NCBI GenBank assembly: GCA_951213105.1
Contig: OX578142.1
Span: forward strand, 115,131,065-115,195,064
Length of the DNA stretch: 64,000 nucleotides
Direction: 5' to 3'
Source of the DNA: Amaurobius ferox
Taxonomy: Eukaryota; Arthropoda; Arachnida; Araneae; Amaurobiidae
A program made the position numbers and the translations under genes. The notes beneath the pieces are model-generated. The model searched no databases. It worked only from the letters and a program-made list of their open reading frames with translations, and had not been told where the DNA came from. The stretch's first letter is position 1. Each line of letters opens with the position of its first letter. Positions 1 through 12,489 of the stretch are shown here, piece after piece.

Positions 1-1075
1 AGGTGTAGTAGGGGTAAACAATGAATTCCGTGCATTGTTCTAGAACCGTAATTAAATACATAAATCTTTTATAATATGTTTATCAAAACATTTGAATTCT
101 ATCCAAGTTAGTGTAAGCAGTTATTTTTAATATAATTTCGGAAACTATACAGTCAAATTAATATTATGGTATATAAGTAGTCAGTAAAAAAAGGAGTGAT
201 CGGCAAAGTATTATCTTTTGTTGTCACTATCAGGTGAGATCCCTTTTATACTGCAAAAAGGGTCATTCATAAAAATTTTACGAGATCTCGAATGACTTGA
301 ATGTTTTTATCGATGTACTGAGCTTTTTATTGTTATTTACCCCATAAAAATTTCGTAATTGATTCTAAAATTTATTGCACCCAACATGAAATGCAATTAA
401 GAGTCTAATAAATTGCTTGTGTGGTCATTACAAATGGGACAACAAAATATGTGCCAAACCAATCCAGTCCAGTAAATAAGAATACGTTCATACAGATACT
501 TCGATAGGTAACTTCAGACAGATACAAGATACTTTCAAAGGTAATTTAAAATAACGGTTATGAAAAACTTAAGAGCTATAAAGGGACGGTTAAAAAGTCC
601 AATGATTTATTTTTAATAATATTTTATTTCAGACAAACCCTTCTGAAAATAATCGTTAAACCTGTGTCAAAATTTTGTAATCATGCTATCAGTTCACAGC
701 AGCTGCTTCCATCGCAGACGCATCGGCTGCAAGGAGACTTGCTCTGTGATTCTTTGCTTTTCGGTAATGAGGCGAGCTAGTTAGTGCGAAAACTAAGCTA
801 CTCTGAGGTCGAAAACTAGGCTACTGTGCTACTCTGAGAGCGTGCTTACTGGTAAAAGTTTTGAAAACCGTCAGATTACGTGGTTCTGAACCAATTCATT
901 TCAATTTTGTGCAGTCTGGACTGAATCTTCTAGAAATTTATGTAAGTCAATTGCGGATTTTTTATCACTAGTTATACGAAATTGCGGCACATAGCAAGTT
1001 TTCTTATTGCCGGTTCAGTTACAGGCTATTTGGTTTCTAAGAAGCTAATAAATGCAAAACTTATTTCCACCTATA
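1..1075. other. AT-rich DNA with no recognisable gene
   Basis: No open frame of useful length and no recognised repeat was seen. A short imperfect tandem duplication lies at about 787-837, where a phrase containing 'gaaaactaagctactctgag' occurs twice with small changes. The 3' edge runs into the reverse transcriptase relic that begins near 1076. Confidence 0.6.
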
Positions 1076-1488
1076 CTGATACCAGCATTACATTCATATG
1101 TATATCCCTATATTGTTTTCATTCTAAAATTTCATAAAAATAACTTTATTAAATTCAGAACTGCCACCACAGGTCATGCTACTTATTTTACCTTTGCTGG
1201 TAAATTACTACTAACTTATTTAAAATAATTAAATAATAGTCTACGTTATTGTAGGAATAATTATTTTATTCTAGATAATAGAAAATAATTAGTTAATAAA
1301 TTGGAAATAATATGTAATATTCATGGTTTACAGGCATTTGATTTTAAAGATCTCTTTAATAATACAAATATACAATATCGTTATAATGTAATTTTAGCAC
1401 CATACAATGAAAAGTTTACTAATAATTCTGACTATATCAAAATTCACATTTTTGCTAAACTTCTCCACTTTGTATTAATTATTATATA
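1076..1488 (+). pseudogene. Penelope-like reverse transcriptase relic, 5' segment (PLE copy 1)
   Basis: The plus-strand translation follows the intact reverse transcriptase at 48967-50871 through three blocks. Near 1106-1210 it reads PYIVFILKFHKN, then KFRTATTGHAT and AGKLLLTYLK, matching the PKFHKNPIKFRTVTSGHN region. Near 1255-1300 it matches the SYIILNNSKELKNKL segment, with an in-frame stop. At 1301-1489 it reads IHGLQAFDFKDLFNN, which is reverse transcriptase motif A with its catalytic aspartate, and continues to LLHFVL. The frame then stops dead at a TA dinucleotide where a fold-back element was inserted. The same protein resumes at 6413 with the residues expected next. The copy is decayed and cannot encode an active enzyme. 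Confidence 0.88.
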
Positions 1489-1879
1489 GGGTGTTCCAAA
1501 AACATGGACCACGCCTTTTATTCCTTAAATGTTGATCTTAGACATATATAATAAATAGACATATATAATAAATAGAAAAAGGTACAGAATTTTATGAAAT
1601 CGATAAAAATTTTCAGGAGATTAAATTTGAAGAAATACAAAATTTAAATTTTTATACGGCCCCCGTACAAAAATATTTCTAATGAGTAAAATGTACTCCA
1701 TACACTAATAAGGTGTACAAAATTTCAGCATTTTATCATAAGAAGTCCCAGAGATATGCTTAAACAAAGTTGATGAGGAATTAATCAAAAATTATAATGT
1801 AAATGTTTACAGTAAGAGTGCAAATGACGCAACGCAGAAATGCATCATAGGCAAATAATATCTGCCTCTTATCTTTAAT

Positions 1880-2073
1880 GGATCTTTGGCATGGATGGAA
1901 ACATTTTGAACAAGCGTTGCAATATTTGTGTAAAGTTATTACTTCTACACAGTGTACCAAAAATTGTGTAAAGTTAGGATCTTTGGCATGGATGGAAACA
2001 TTTTGAACAAGCGTTGCAATATTTGTGTAAGGTTATTACTTCTACACAGTGTACCAAAAATTTGTGTAAAGTT
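1880..2073. repeat. 97-bp tandem duplication inside the FB1 spacer
   Basis: A segment beginning GGATCTTTGGCATGGATGG at 1880 is repeated at 1977. The shared text runs on through 'gcgttgcaatatttgtgtaa' and the 'acagtgtaccaaaaat' phrase, with a period of 97. The corresponding part of FB2 (51400-51480) carries it once, so the duplication is private to this copy. Confidence 0.75.
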
Positions 2074-2465
2074 ATTACTTCTTCACACTTTTGTACCAAA
2101 AAATAACTAAATTATTATTTATTTATATAATCTTTGTTTTCTTTCGTAATTTGTGTAGGACCCCTGAAACGCGATCTGCCGACATGATTTTTCCCCTCTG
2201 AGAACCCATGTCGATGCATCGAAAAGTGGTTTAAGTCAGCATTTTTGTCTTTTCATATCTCTGGGACTATTTATGATAAAATGCTGAAATTTTGTACACC
2301 ACCTTATTATTGTATGGGGCACATTTTACTCAGTGGAAATGTTTTTGTACGGAGGTCGTATAAAAATTTGAATTTTGTATTTCTTAAAATCTAATTTCCT
2401 GAAGAATTTTAATCCATTTCATAAAATTCTGTACCTTTTTTTACTCAACTTTGTAATTTATCATA

Positions 2466-5400
2466 TACTAGCCGTATACCCGTTGAAAATCAACGGTCTC
2501 GCAATAAGGAGAAAATATTGGAATACTAAATTTTCGCTCTTCTTCCTCTGTTTGTATTGTGTTTTTTATCAGATGATTGACCCATATACCAAATATCAAG
2601 CCTCTATCACATTTAAAAGGAAGCGTGCCTCATTTATTCAGAAAATCGAACATATTAGTGTGCGCACCCCTTAAAGTAGCAAATATTGGAAATCTGAAAT
2701 TTCACACTTTTTTCCTTTCAAACTATCTACCCTTACACCAAATTTGATATCTCTATCTCATTTCGAAGCATGGTTTTTTATCAATTCTCTTTTTGAACGT
2801 TTCGAACGAATAGATAGAGAGACATCGGCACCCCCTACAATAGCAAATGTTGGAAGACTAAAATTGCACACTTTCTTAATTTCCAACTTTTTACCCGTAC
2901 ACCAAATTTGAAGTCTCTATCTCATCGTGAAGCATGCTTTTCTAGCATTTCATCTTTCGAATGCTTTTGTGTGGAGTACCCACCCCTTTAATTATACATT
3001 TTTTAAAAACTCTATTCTTTTTGTGATTTCTATGAGATGTTTCGCCCATATACCAAATATAAAGCCTCTATCATGTTTTTAAAGGAGCGTTTCTCCTTTA
3101 TTCCGAAAATCGAACATTTTGGTGTGCGGCACCCCCTAAAGTAGAAAATATTGGTAAACTGAAATTGTACACTTTCGCCCTTTCAAACTATCTATCCTTA
3201 CACCTAATCTGATATCTCTATCTCATTCCAAAGCATGGTTTTCTTTATCAATTGACTTTTCGAACGTTTGACTCTGGAGCACCCCCTTAAACGAACATTA
3301 TTGAAAAACTGTATTCGTCTTGGGCGTTTTCGTCAAATTATTAGCCCATATACCAAATTTTAAGCCTCTATCAAATTTTAAAGGCGTATTTTCTCATTTA
3401 TTCGGTAAATCGAACGTTTTGGTGTGCGACACCCCCTTAAGTAGAAAATATTGGAAATCTGAAATTGCACACTTTCTTCCTTTCGAACGATTTACCCATA
3501 CACCGAATTTGAAGTCTCTATCTCATCGCAAAGCATGCTTTCCTATCATTTCACTTTTCGAACGTTTTGGTGTGCGGCACCCCCTTAAGTAGAAAATATT
3601 GGAAATCTGAAATTCCACACTTTATTTGTTTCATACGGTTTACCCATACTCCAAACTTGAAGTCTCAATCTCATCGCAAAGCATGCTCTCCTATCATATC
3701 ACTTTTCGAACGTTTTGGTGTGCTGCACCCCCCCTTAAGGATAAAATATTGGAAATCTGAAATTCCACACTTTCTTTGTTTCATACGGTTTACCCATATA
3801 CCAAATTTGAAGTCTCTATCTCATCGCAAAGCATGCTTTCCCGTCATTTCACTTTTCGAACGTTTTGGGGTGGGGCATCCCCTTTATAGAACGTTTTCGA
3901 AAAATTCGATTTTTCCAGGGGGTTTTATCGAACGACCGAGCCGTGTACCAAATTGCAAGTCTCTATCTATTTGGGAAGTGCCTAAAAAAAGCGTGACAGA
4001 CAGACAGACGGACAGACAGACAGACAGACAGACGGACACTTGGCAATTAGTATATACTAGCCGCATACCCGTTGAAAATCAACGACCCCACATTAAGCAA
4101 CCCCTGAATAATGTCAATTTTTTAATAATTCGCGTTTCTTATTTATTCGACAAATCGAACATTTTGTTTTGAGGCACCCCCAAAAGTTCAAAATATCGGA
4201 AAACTGAAATTGCACATGCTCTTCCTTTCGAACTATCTACCTGTACACAAAATTTGAAGTCTGTATCTTATTTCGAAGCATGTTTTTTTTTATCAATTCA
4301 CATTTCGAACGTTTTCCTCTGGAGAACCCCCTTAAACGAACATTTTTGAAAAATTATATTCGTTTTGGGTGTTTTCATCAAATGATTAGTCTATATATAA
4401 AATTTTGAGCCTCTATCAAATTTTAAAGGGGCCGTTTCTCATTTATTCGGAAAATCGAACATTTTCGTGTGCGGCAACCCCTTAAGTAGGAAATATTGGA
4501 AATTTGAAATTACACACTTTCTTCCTTTCGAACGGTTTACCTATATACCAAATTTGAAGTCCCTATCTTATCGCAAAGCAGGCTTTCCCATCATTTCACT
4601 TTTCGAACGTTTTGGTGTGCGGCACCCCCTTGAGTAGAAAATATTGGAAATCTGAAAATGCACACTTTCTGCCTTTCGAACGATTTACCCATACACCAAA
4701 TTTGAAGTCTCTACCTCATCGCAAAGCATACTCTCCTATCATTTCACTTTTCGAACGTTTTGGTGTGCGGCACCCCCTTGAGTAGAAAATATTGGAAATC
4801 TGAAAATGCACACTTTCTGCCTTTCGAACGATTCACCCATACACCAAATATGAAGTTTCTACCTCATCGCAAAGCATGCTCTCCTATCATTTCACTTTTC
4901 GAACGTTTTGGTGTGCTGCCCCCCCCCCCCCTTAAGTAGAAATTATTGGAAATCTGAAATTGCACACTTTCTTCCTTTCGAATGATTTACCCATACACCA
5001 AATTTGAAGTCTCTATCTCATCGCAAAGCATGCTTTCCCGTAGTTTCACTTTTCGAACGTTTTGGTGTGGGGCACCCCCTCTATAGAACGTTTTCGAAAA
5101 ATTCGATTTTTCCAGGGGTTTTTATCGAACGACCGAGCCGTGTACCAAATTGCAAGCCTCTATCTATTCGGGAAGTGCCTAAAAAAGGCGTGACAGACAG
5201 ACGGACAGACAGACAGACAGACAGACGGACAGACAGACAGACAGACGGACACTTGGCAATTAGTATATACTAGCCGCATACCCGTTGAAAATCAACGGCC
5301 CCACATTAAGCAACCCCTGAATAATGTAAATTTTTTAATAATTCGCGTTTCTTATTTATTCGACAAATCGAACATTTAGTTTTGAGGCACCCCCAAAAGT

Positions 5401-6274
5401 TCAAAATATCGGAAAAGTGAAATTGCACATGTTCTTTCTTTCGAACTATCTACCTGTACACCAATTTTGAAGTCTGTATCTTATTTCGAAGCATGTTTTT
5501 TTTTATCAATTCACATTTCGAACGTTTTCCTCTGGAGAACCCCCTTAAACGAACATTTTTGAAAAATTATATTCGTTTTGGGTGTTTTCATCAAATGATT
5601 AGTCTATATATAAAATCATGTGGCCTCTATCAAATTTTGAGCCTCTATCAAATTTTAAAGGGGCCGTTTCTCATTTATTCGAAAATCGAACATTTTTGTG
5701 TGCGGCACCCCCTTAAGTAGAAAATATTGGAAATCTGAAATTACACACTTTCTTCCTTTCGAACGGTTTACCTATATACCAAATTTGAAGTCCCTATCTT
5801 ATCGCAAAGCAGGTTTTCCTATCATTTCACTTTTCGAACGTTTTGGTGTGCGGCACCCCCTTAAGTAGGAAATATTGGAAATCTGAAATTACACACTTTC
5901 TTCCTTTCGAACGGTTTACCCATACACCAAATTTGAAGTCTCTACCTCATCGCAAAGCATTCTTTCCTTTCATTTCACTTTTCGAACGTTTTGGTGTGCT
6001 GCACCCCCCCTTAAGTAGAAAATATTGGAAATCTGAAATGGCACACTTTCTTCCTTTCGAGTGATTTACCCATATACCAAATTTAAAGTCTCTATCTCAT
6101 TGCGAAGCATGCTTTCCCGTCATTTCACTTATCGAACGTTTTGGTGTGGGGCACCCCCTCTATGGAACGTTTTCGAAAAATTCGATTTTTCCAGGGGTTT
6201 TATCGAACGACCGAGCCGTGTACCAAATTGCAAGTCTCTATCTATTCGGGAAGTGCCTAAAAAAGGCGTGACAG

Positions 6275-6312
<38 letters not shown>

Positions 6313-6335
6313 GGACACTTGGCAATTAGTATATA
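2466..6335 (+). repeat. Family D: three head-to-tail units with internal 148-bp tandem repeats
   Basis: The units span about 2466-4050, 4051-5264 and 5265-6335. Each starts TATACTAGCCG(C/T)ATACCCG followed by the hairpin CCGTTGAAAATCAACGG. Each ends in a (GACA)n/(GACG) tract and then ACACTTGGCAATTAGTATA. Inside each unit a module carrying GGTGTGCGGCACCCCCTTAAG repeats with a period of 148, for example at 3421, 3569 and 3717, and at 4466, 4614, 4762 and 4910. Open frames here are by-products of the module and carry no recognisable protein. The first unit's 5' hairpin has the same core as the others, so all three appear to be copies of one element. Confidence 0.82.
3996..4036. repeat. (GACA)n microsatellite, D unit 1
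   Basis: A run of GACA with occasional GACG lies just before the 3' end of the first D unit. Equivalent tracts lie at about 5192-5253 and 6270-6317 at the same place in units 2 and 3. The tract is therefore part of the family's structure and not a chance simple repeat. Confidence 0.9.
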
Positions 6336-6412
6336 TAATAATAATAGATAGATGTCTAAGATCAATGTTTAATGAATAAAAGCCGAGGCCAATGTTTTTG
6401 GGACACCCTGTA

Positions 6413-6962
6413 TATTTCAGGGAAATAATTTATAGTTGCTAGTATTAAGATTTCCACAAGGTACTAGTAGTAGTAGTAGTAATATATTAGCTAATTCATA
6501 ACTTTATTATTATGAACATATTTTTGCATCTATTGATAGCGGAATTTATAGATAAGTTGATTATTTGATTTGTTTGGTTACCTCAGATATTAATCATATT
6601 CAACAATATTAATAATATTATTAATATTCATTCTCCCCAGATAATGTGAAATTATTAACTAATGAACCATCAATAAATAATAAGGATTTTTCTTTGGATT
6701 TAAATCTTAGAACTGGCCCATTTAATGATATAATAGCTGATATATATGATAAAATATATAATTTAAAATTTAGTATTAAAAAAAATCATTCCTATTTAAT
6801 TCATGTATTCAATTAATTTGAAATACATTAATTTATCAGTAATTTAGAATTTATAGATTATCTAATAAAACTATTATAATTGCATATGAATAGTCTTAAA
6901 AATTCTAGTAAATTATATAATTACCCAGTATATTTAGTTAATAGTATTGTAAAAAATGTTTA
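6413..6962 (+). pseudogene. Penelope-like reverse transcriptase relic, 3' segment (PLE copy 1 continued)
   Basis: Translation resumes exactly where the 1488 fragment stopped. The frame reads RFPQGTSSSSSNILAN (motif B, intact copy GVPQGGCSSSMLAN), a stop, then YYYEHIF and YRxVDYLICLV. The last is motif C, where the YVDD box is damaged to stop-VDY. Further on come PDNVKLLTNEPSINN and FSLDLNLRTGPFNDIIADIYDK, matching the YPDNLELIPNETSISNN and YLDLNLIIEP..LYDKKD segments. Matching continues to the YPVYLVNSIV tail near 6950. The serine codons of motif B have grown into an (AGT)n run at 6462-6482. Several stops and shifts mark it as dead. Confidence 0.87.
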
Positions 6963-8535
6963 AATTAATTGAAAATTTTTAAATGCATCATCTATATCAG
7001 CATTATCATTTTCTAATATTATATTCCGTATATTTAACATACCGCTCATGAAACAGGCGTTAAGGCGATTCCACAGAATTTCTTATACACACCCCTCTCA
7101 GTCCGCCCCGAAAAATCCACACCCTTACGACAAAATTGGTTCCTTATCCAGTATGTTTAGGCTTCGACCTCGGATGGGGTTCGATAGTTTGCGAGAGCCT
7201 GGTAGATTCGTTTAAAAAATCAAAGATATTGGATAACGAATATATAATTAATCAACGGATGGGTTTATGAAGTTATTTTTCTCTTGAGAAGTCTGTGATA
7301 TAAGCAGATTTGTAAGCAGGTTCTGCAAAAGAATGAACTGTGGATGGACAGTAAATTTCTGCATATAGTAATATAAAAATCGGAGAGGTTTAAAACTCAC
7401 AAAAGGTATATATATTTTTAAAATTCACTAAAAATCGGTTAATAATTGTATGGATTCTACTCACAGTTTGTTTGAAAGATAATTTTTTGATCTTTTCGAT
7501 GGTTTCAAGATGAAAACTATAATATTTTAGGTCGCTAAGGAATCGATTTCTGTGAATATCGACCAAAATCGTTGTAAATCGGGCTAAAACATAAATATGT
7601 AAAAACTAATTCGAAATTAAAAAATATTGCCGAGGTGCAACTATTTGGGTCCTAAAGTGCATCAAATTTAACGGTTGTGCGATGCTTAGATTTCCCGCTA
7701 CTGAGTGCAAACTCACATGCACACATACATCTTTCTTTAATAAGTAAGATCGTAAAGACCTAATGTGTCTCTATCCTCCTTAGAGGTTGTTCTCGAGGAT
7801 GGATCTTCGATATGTCAAAAGTGACCTAACTCTAACTTAAAGCTTTTGATAATCAGGCCTTTTGGTCCAAGAGCAATAATACAGGACTGCACTGATTTAA
7901 ATCAATCTAAGCTTATTGTGTACTTCACAGAAATAACAGCAGCTGGCTATTTAAAGCAACTGATGACATAGACAGTACTTGTTATTGCTCACGCCCATAA
8001 TAGATTACAAATATACAATATACTCCCATTAACTGACTTGGTGATTATTATTAAATGCAGACGAGTTCTAACGCTTATATACTTACCACTGGCATTCTGT
8101 TACCTCGCCCGTATTGTGGCCACACCCCGAATACTAGACTCTTCCTAGTCATCGTTGTATCGAATCGGGTTCTTTCCACTAAGTTGCCAGCCACATTCCG
8201 AATGCCTCCAAATCTATCATCGTACCTTCTGCTTCACTCCGGCTCACTCACGTCTCAAGATGTACACATTATTATTCTTCCAACTTTTTCTCCTGATTGT
8301 CAATACTAATTTTTATGTTTATGAGTGGCCACATTTAATGACGTAGCTTCCCTTCTAGGCATGCGTATAAAGCTTATTTCATTTTTACATATTTTGGTTA
8401 AATCTCTTTCATTATTTTTTATATTTATGGTAATGGTTTTTCATTAAGTTCGTTGGAGTGTAATGGCAAAAATATTTGAATGAACATCCTGAAGATTTTA
8501 CAATTTTTCCATTGTCATTTATTTATAGCGAGAAT
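6963..8535. other. Intergenic stretch without recognisable gene
   Basis: No supported feature was found. The two overlapping open frames near 8055-8346 have no recognisable motif, and both are short. Phrases near 7480-7600 look like decayed repeat DNA but were not matched elsewhere in the window. Confidence 0.5.
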
Positions 8536-8539
8536 GCGT

Positions 8540-8680
8540 AATCACCAACTTGGTAGTGCCGGGGTTCGATTCCGGGGCCAAAGCGTGGTAGTCCAGTATC
8601 ATAGCGTTGAGCTAAAGACGTCTCCAGTTCAAGGCATTTAATACTGCCTTATGAGCGCTCGCTACACATTCTATAATTCT
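8540..8680 (-). repeat. Dispersed repeat H, copy 1
   Basis: Read on the minus strand, this contains GTATTAAATGCCTTGAACTGG, then TAGCTCAACGCTATGATACTGG and a CTTTGGCCCCGGAATCGAACC phrase. The first two recur at 28015-28078, and the whole at 54795-54900. The opposite strand carries a B-box-like GGGGTTCGATTCC, and the minus strand carries TAGCTCAACG, which resembles an A box. This suggests tRNA-related ancestry with the two boxes in opposite orientation. The family is not recognised by name. Confidence 0.55.
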
Positions 8681-8831
8681 TTTAGTATTAATTTCCTGTG
8701 GATTGTTGTTCTGTTTCCCCCAACAAATTTATATCTCACTGACTTTCATTTCATTGATTTCTTAATACAGTATTCTTAACAAAATCTTGAATTAGTCTTA
8801 AGTGGTTTGCAATATTTCTATAATTTCATTT

Positions 8832-8855
8832 TATATATATATATATATATATATT
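8832..8855. repeat. (TA)n microsatellite
   Basis: Pure TA alternation of about 24 bp in an AT-rich stretch. No gene surrounds it. Confidence 0.95.
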
Positions 8856-9518
8856 GTATGAATTTTAATTGCTTGTAATATAATCAAATACTTGTAACTC
8901 ATCCCTTAATAAATGATGGTGTATGAAAGAAGAGCACATGAAAAATAGAATTACTCAATGATGTGCAGCCGGATATACATAAAACAGGTACTAAGCCCCT
9001 TATTCCCTGTTCTACATACAAGATAAAAGGTTAAGAGAAATTATATATCTGTAATGCATCAAACAGAAATATCCGCGATAGTAGTTAGCCTGTAACAGTA
9101 CCCAAATAAAATTATTTCAACATCTCACAAAAAATCCTGTTATATGTAATACAGGTACAAAATCCCTTGTTCCCTGTATTAACACTTTCTAAGCTAAATT
9201 TTTGTTTTCTATAAGTTTTTAAGTAGACAATCATCCTTGTTTTCATCGTCGTCTAAGCATAGATATCCATGATACATCGTAATGTATATCCTGGGAAATC
9301 GATTCGATATTACAAATAGTGTCTAGACTGTCTTTGATAAGCTTATAAGCGCTTCATATTTGAAAACTAAAGACATAATTTAATGTTTTCTATTGCATTA
9401 CAAATCATAGGTACATTACATTTTATTCTCTTCTACAATATTTCAATTACTGTCACAGTTTTCCATTGAGAAATGCTATTTAGTTTAGAAAAAAAAATCG
9501 AATGTAAAATAAAAAAAT
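8856..9518. other. AT-rich spacer
   Basis: No gene was seen. A short phrase, ACAGGTAC followed by CCCTTATTCCCTGT, occurs at about 8985 and, in altered form, at about 9151. This indicates an old local duplication. Confidence 0.5.
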
Positions 9519-11196
9519 ATGATGTGGGCAGAACATGTCTTTCCTTAAATAATGCAATGGATTTAATCCTTTTATAATAAAAATAATGTATAAGATCCAC
9601 GGTATTGTGTTTTAAACGTTAAATTGTACATTTGACGATTTTCTGGATGACAACATGTAAAACTTTTTCAAATTACCTAATTAACTTATATTTCGCGCAA
9701 CTCTAAATAAACAATTATCAATATTGATAGCATCCTCAATAAGCGACATAGTCCATATATTAAAATATTTTAATAATTAATTTGTCAATTAGGCGTCATT
9801 TCAATTAATTTAGTATTATTTTTGCAATTTGGACGATATTTTCGTCAATCTGGGGTGAAATATCACCAAATTGGAGATACGAAGATAGATTATTCGCCAA
9901 GTTCGCAACATGCATCAGCAAGTGTTACAGACAAATGGAGAGAAAAACATTTCTTATATACTAGAAGGTATGACCGTCATATGACGGAAATCAGAATTTG
10001 CGAAACATTACTTCCCATTTGGTATAATTTTTATCTATTTGGCGACATTTTTGTCACTTTGGCAACATGTAAAATAGTCGCTGAGTTGTCGACATCCCAC
10101 TAAATTTCTCGCCAAGCATGAAGGACAGACGGACGGAGAAATGGATTACTCATATAGTCTACTCTTATGTTCATTCCAAGATACTGAACTAAATTAGTCG
10201 TCATTTCATTGATTTAGTGTCGGTTTCATTAATTTGGCGAATTTTTATCAATTGGGTGATACTTTCGTCAATTTCGCGACATTTAAAATGTCAGTAAGTT
10301 GGGGATATTCCGACAAATTGATCACCAAAATTTTGCCAAACGTTACGACGGAAAAATAGATTACTCTTATATTAGATACTTATATTCTTTCCAAGATATT
10401 GAATTTTCGTTAATTAGTCGTAATTTTCATTGATTTAGAGTCATTTTTATCAATTTGGCGATATTTTCGTTAATTTGGTAACATTTAAAAACGTCGCCAA
10501 TTTGGCGACATTTCGCCAAATTCGTTGCCAAAATCTCGCCAAGCGTTATGGACAGAGAAATAAGTTATTCTTATAGCAGATAAATGAATATTTGCGTTCA
10601 AATACAAAAGTATTACCCAAAGTATCTTTTCTTATGAATGGAACGAGTTAGATCCACGAGAATGATGTCACCCAATTTATCGCATGATATTATTACATAT
10701 GAAAAGTGAACATATTATACAATAGTTAATATTTTTTTTATTTTGTGCGATGTTTTGATAAATTTATTTGAAAAATGTGCAATATCTCAAAGACGGTTCA
10801 TATTCTAAGGTTTGTGTCAATCGTTATCTAAGGAAAAATTACGTAAAAAATGACTATTTGCGTAACTATATTAAAGATTTTAATTTTTTGAAGATTTTTT
10901 CAGAATTTCGCTAGAAAATTTAGGGGGTTCTGAACATACGATCGCGTTTAAAAACAATAGGCTTCCAGTATTTACGGATTGTAATTTTTGTACCAAATTT
11001 CATTCGAATCGCTCCATTCGTTCGTGAGGTATCGTCTCCACAGACTCACTGACACACATACACACATCGCCTCAAAACGTGTGATTCGTATTCAGGGATG
11101 CTTAAAACGTATTCTCCCGTCAAAAACTCTAATTCGAATTTTCGACCCCGTCAGAGTACTTTCCTTATACATTAAACTATGTATATAAGGAAAGTA
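9519..11196 (+). mobile_element. Family A element, long copy (A1)
   Basis: The 5' end is a damaged form of TCTGATGTGGGCAGCACATG, whose ATGTG and CACAT arms can form a hairpin. It is followed by CTTTCCTTA and ATAATGCAATG. The body has modules of about 200 bp built from TTGGCGA/TCGCCAA words and a recurring 'attctttccaagatattgaa' type phrase. Before the 3' end come a CACACA tract (about 11051-11062), the CTCCCGTC..CGACCCCGTCA segment, and a hairpin made of CTTTCCTTATAC and GTATATAAGGAAAG ending near 11196. There is no coding capacity, and open frames in it are shadows of the modules. The structure resembles a non-autonomous Helitron/Helentron, which is inference. Confidence 0.72.
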
Positions 11197-12485
11197 ATAA
11201 ACCTAGCACATCAAATTACCTGTTATTCTGTAACTCTAGCTATTTGAATGTTATACATGCAGTAAATTGCTATATCAGTAAAAAGAATCATTTAATTCAT
11301 TATGCTCAAATTCTTATCAAAGATTATTTTGAAATGCGTTTAACTTGTTTGGCTTCTCTCAGCAGAAAATTAATAATAAATTCAAAGCAATACCCATAGA
11401 GAATGTTGCAATCCATTCATAGAGAAGTCTTTCATCGCCCTATTCCACGAATGGTTGTATGCTGTAGTTTAAAACTTACATTATTGCGAAAGTTTCCACT
11501 TGAGTTAAATTAGATATAAATGAAATGGATATACTGAGTTGTTGTGGAGCATGAAATGCGTACTAAAATATTTCCCCGATCTTATTCTAATTCGGAATAT
11601 TAAATGATTACAAAAGAAAGTGTTTCAAGAAGTTAACGATAATAAGTGATAAATGTTTAGAAATGTAAAATTTTATTATTCAAATGTATGGCTTGCACTT
11701 ATTTGAATGTTTTTGGTGGGAGATTGTGTGATTAATTGTTCATTTAACGAGATAATAAGCTGTGTACATTTACTAGAGTAATACTTTTCGAATAATAATT
11801 TTCTCGAATTCGAATATTAACCAGATTTCGAATATTCGAATACTCCGAATTGTAATTTCAAATTGTTAATAATTAACATTATTTTTGTTAATGATTATTT
11901 ATTAATTATCAATAAATAAATTAATAAAGTTACATAAACAGTATAAAGTGTAATAAAAACCACATGAATTTAGAAATTTAATTCAATTCTAATTATTATA
12001 CTACATTAACTTGCTCTCTCTTTTGGGTACTCTTTACTACAATGAGTACATACTTGTAAATGCTTCTCATCTATTGCAGATTTTTATTTAAGACTAGAAA
12101 ATGTAACCGGGATATCTTGGGAATTAAAGTGGGGCTTTATTGAAGTCATTCATTCAATTTTTCAAAAATCGTAGTCGCCTACTACGCTGGTGCACACATG
12201 GTAGCTCCCTATATCAACAGGTCCCGCCCCTTTGTTTTACTGTTTCCATAATTGTTTTTATTTTCTTGATTGTCTAATTTTCGGTATTGTTGGAGTGTTG
12301 CCAAGTTTTTTAATGATAATATATCTTATACTTCTCATTTTTGTTATTTCATTATATTTTGTTATATTTATTATTTCTAGCCTGAGATTATTTTAGATAT
12401 TGTTTGTATAATTGCTCGCAGACTGTGCGGATCTTATGTTCCTTGAAAGTGTAATGTTTTGTTACGTTTCTATTTTTAATAAATA
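11197..12485. other. AT-rich DNA, no gene seen
   Basis: No coding region was recognised. Short self-complementary words based on TTCGAATATTCGAA cluster at 11790-11850. A small inverted word GTAGTCGCCTACTAC lies near 12171-12185. Confidence 0.5.
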
Positions 12486-12489
12486 TTCT

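Larger units (their letters stand above)
1489..6410 (+). mobile_element. TA-flanked fold-back element FB1, interrupted by a repeat array
   Basis: The ends are inverted repeats of about 56 bp, at 1489-1544 and 6353-6410. They begin GGGTGTTCCAAAAACATGG on the left and, reverse-complemented, GGGTGTCCCAAAAACATTGG on the right. A TA lies outside each end (1487-1488 and 6411-6412), as for Tc1/mariner-type insertions. Inside the ends, long inverted arms (about 1589-1742 and 2261-2465) surround a spacer. No transposase frame is present, so the element is non-autonomous. A relative lies at 50976-51745 with its spacer in the opposite orientation. The array at 2466-6335 sits inside the right arm, so the element proper is only about 1.05 kb. 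Confidence 0.8.

Noticed and set aside
3567..4172. 201-residue open frame in the D array
   Set aside because: It is a translation of the 148-bp tandem repeat and the GACA tract. It repeats the same peptide three times and matches no known domain.
2466..6335. CRISPR array suggested by regular 148-bp spacing
   Set aside because: The whole 148 bp is repeated with no unique spacers, and the sequence is eukaryotic.
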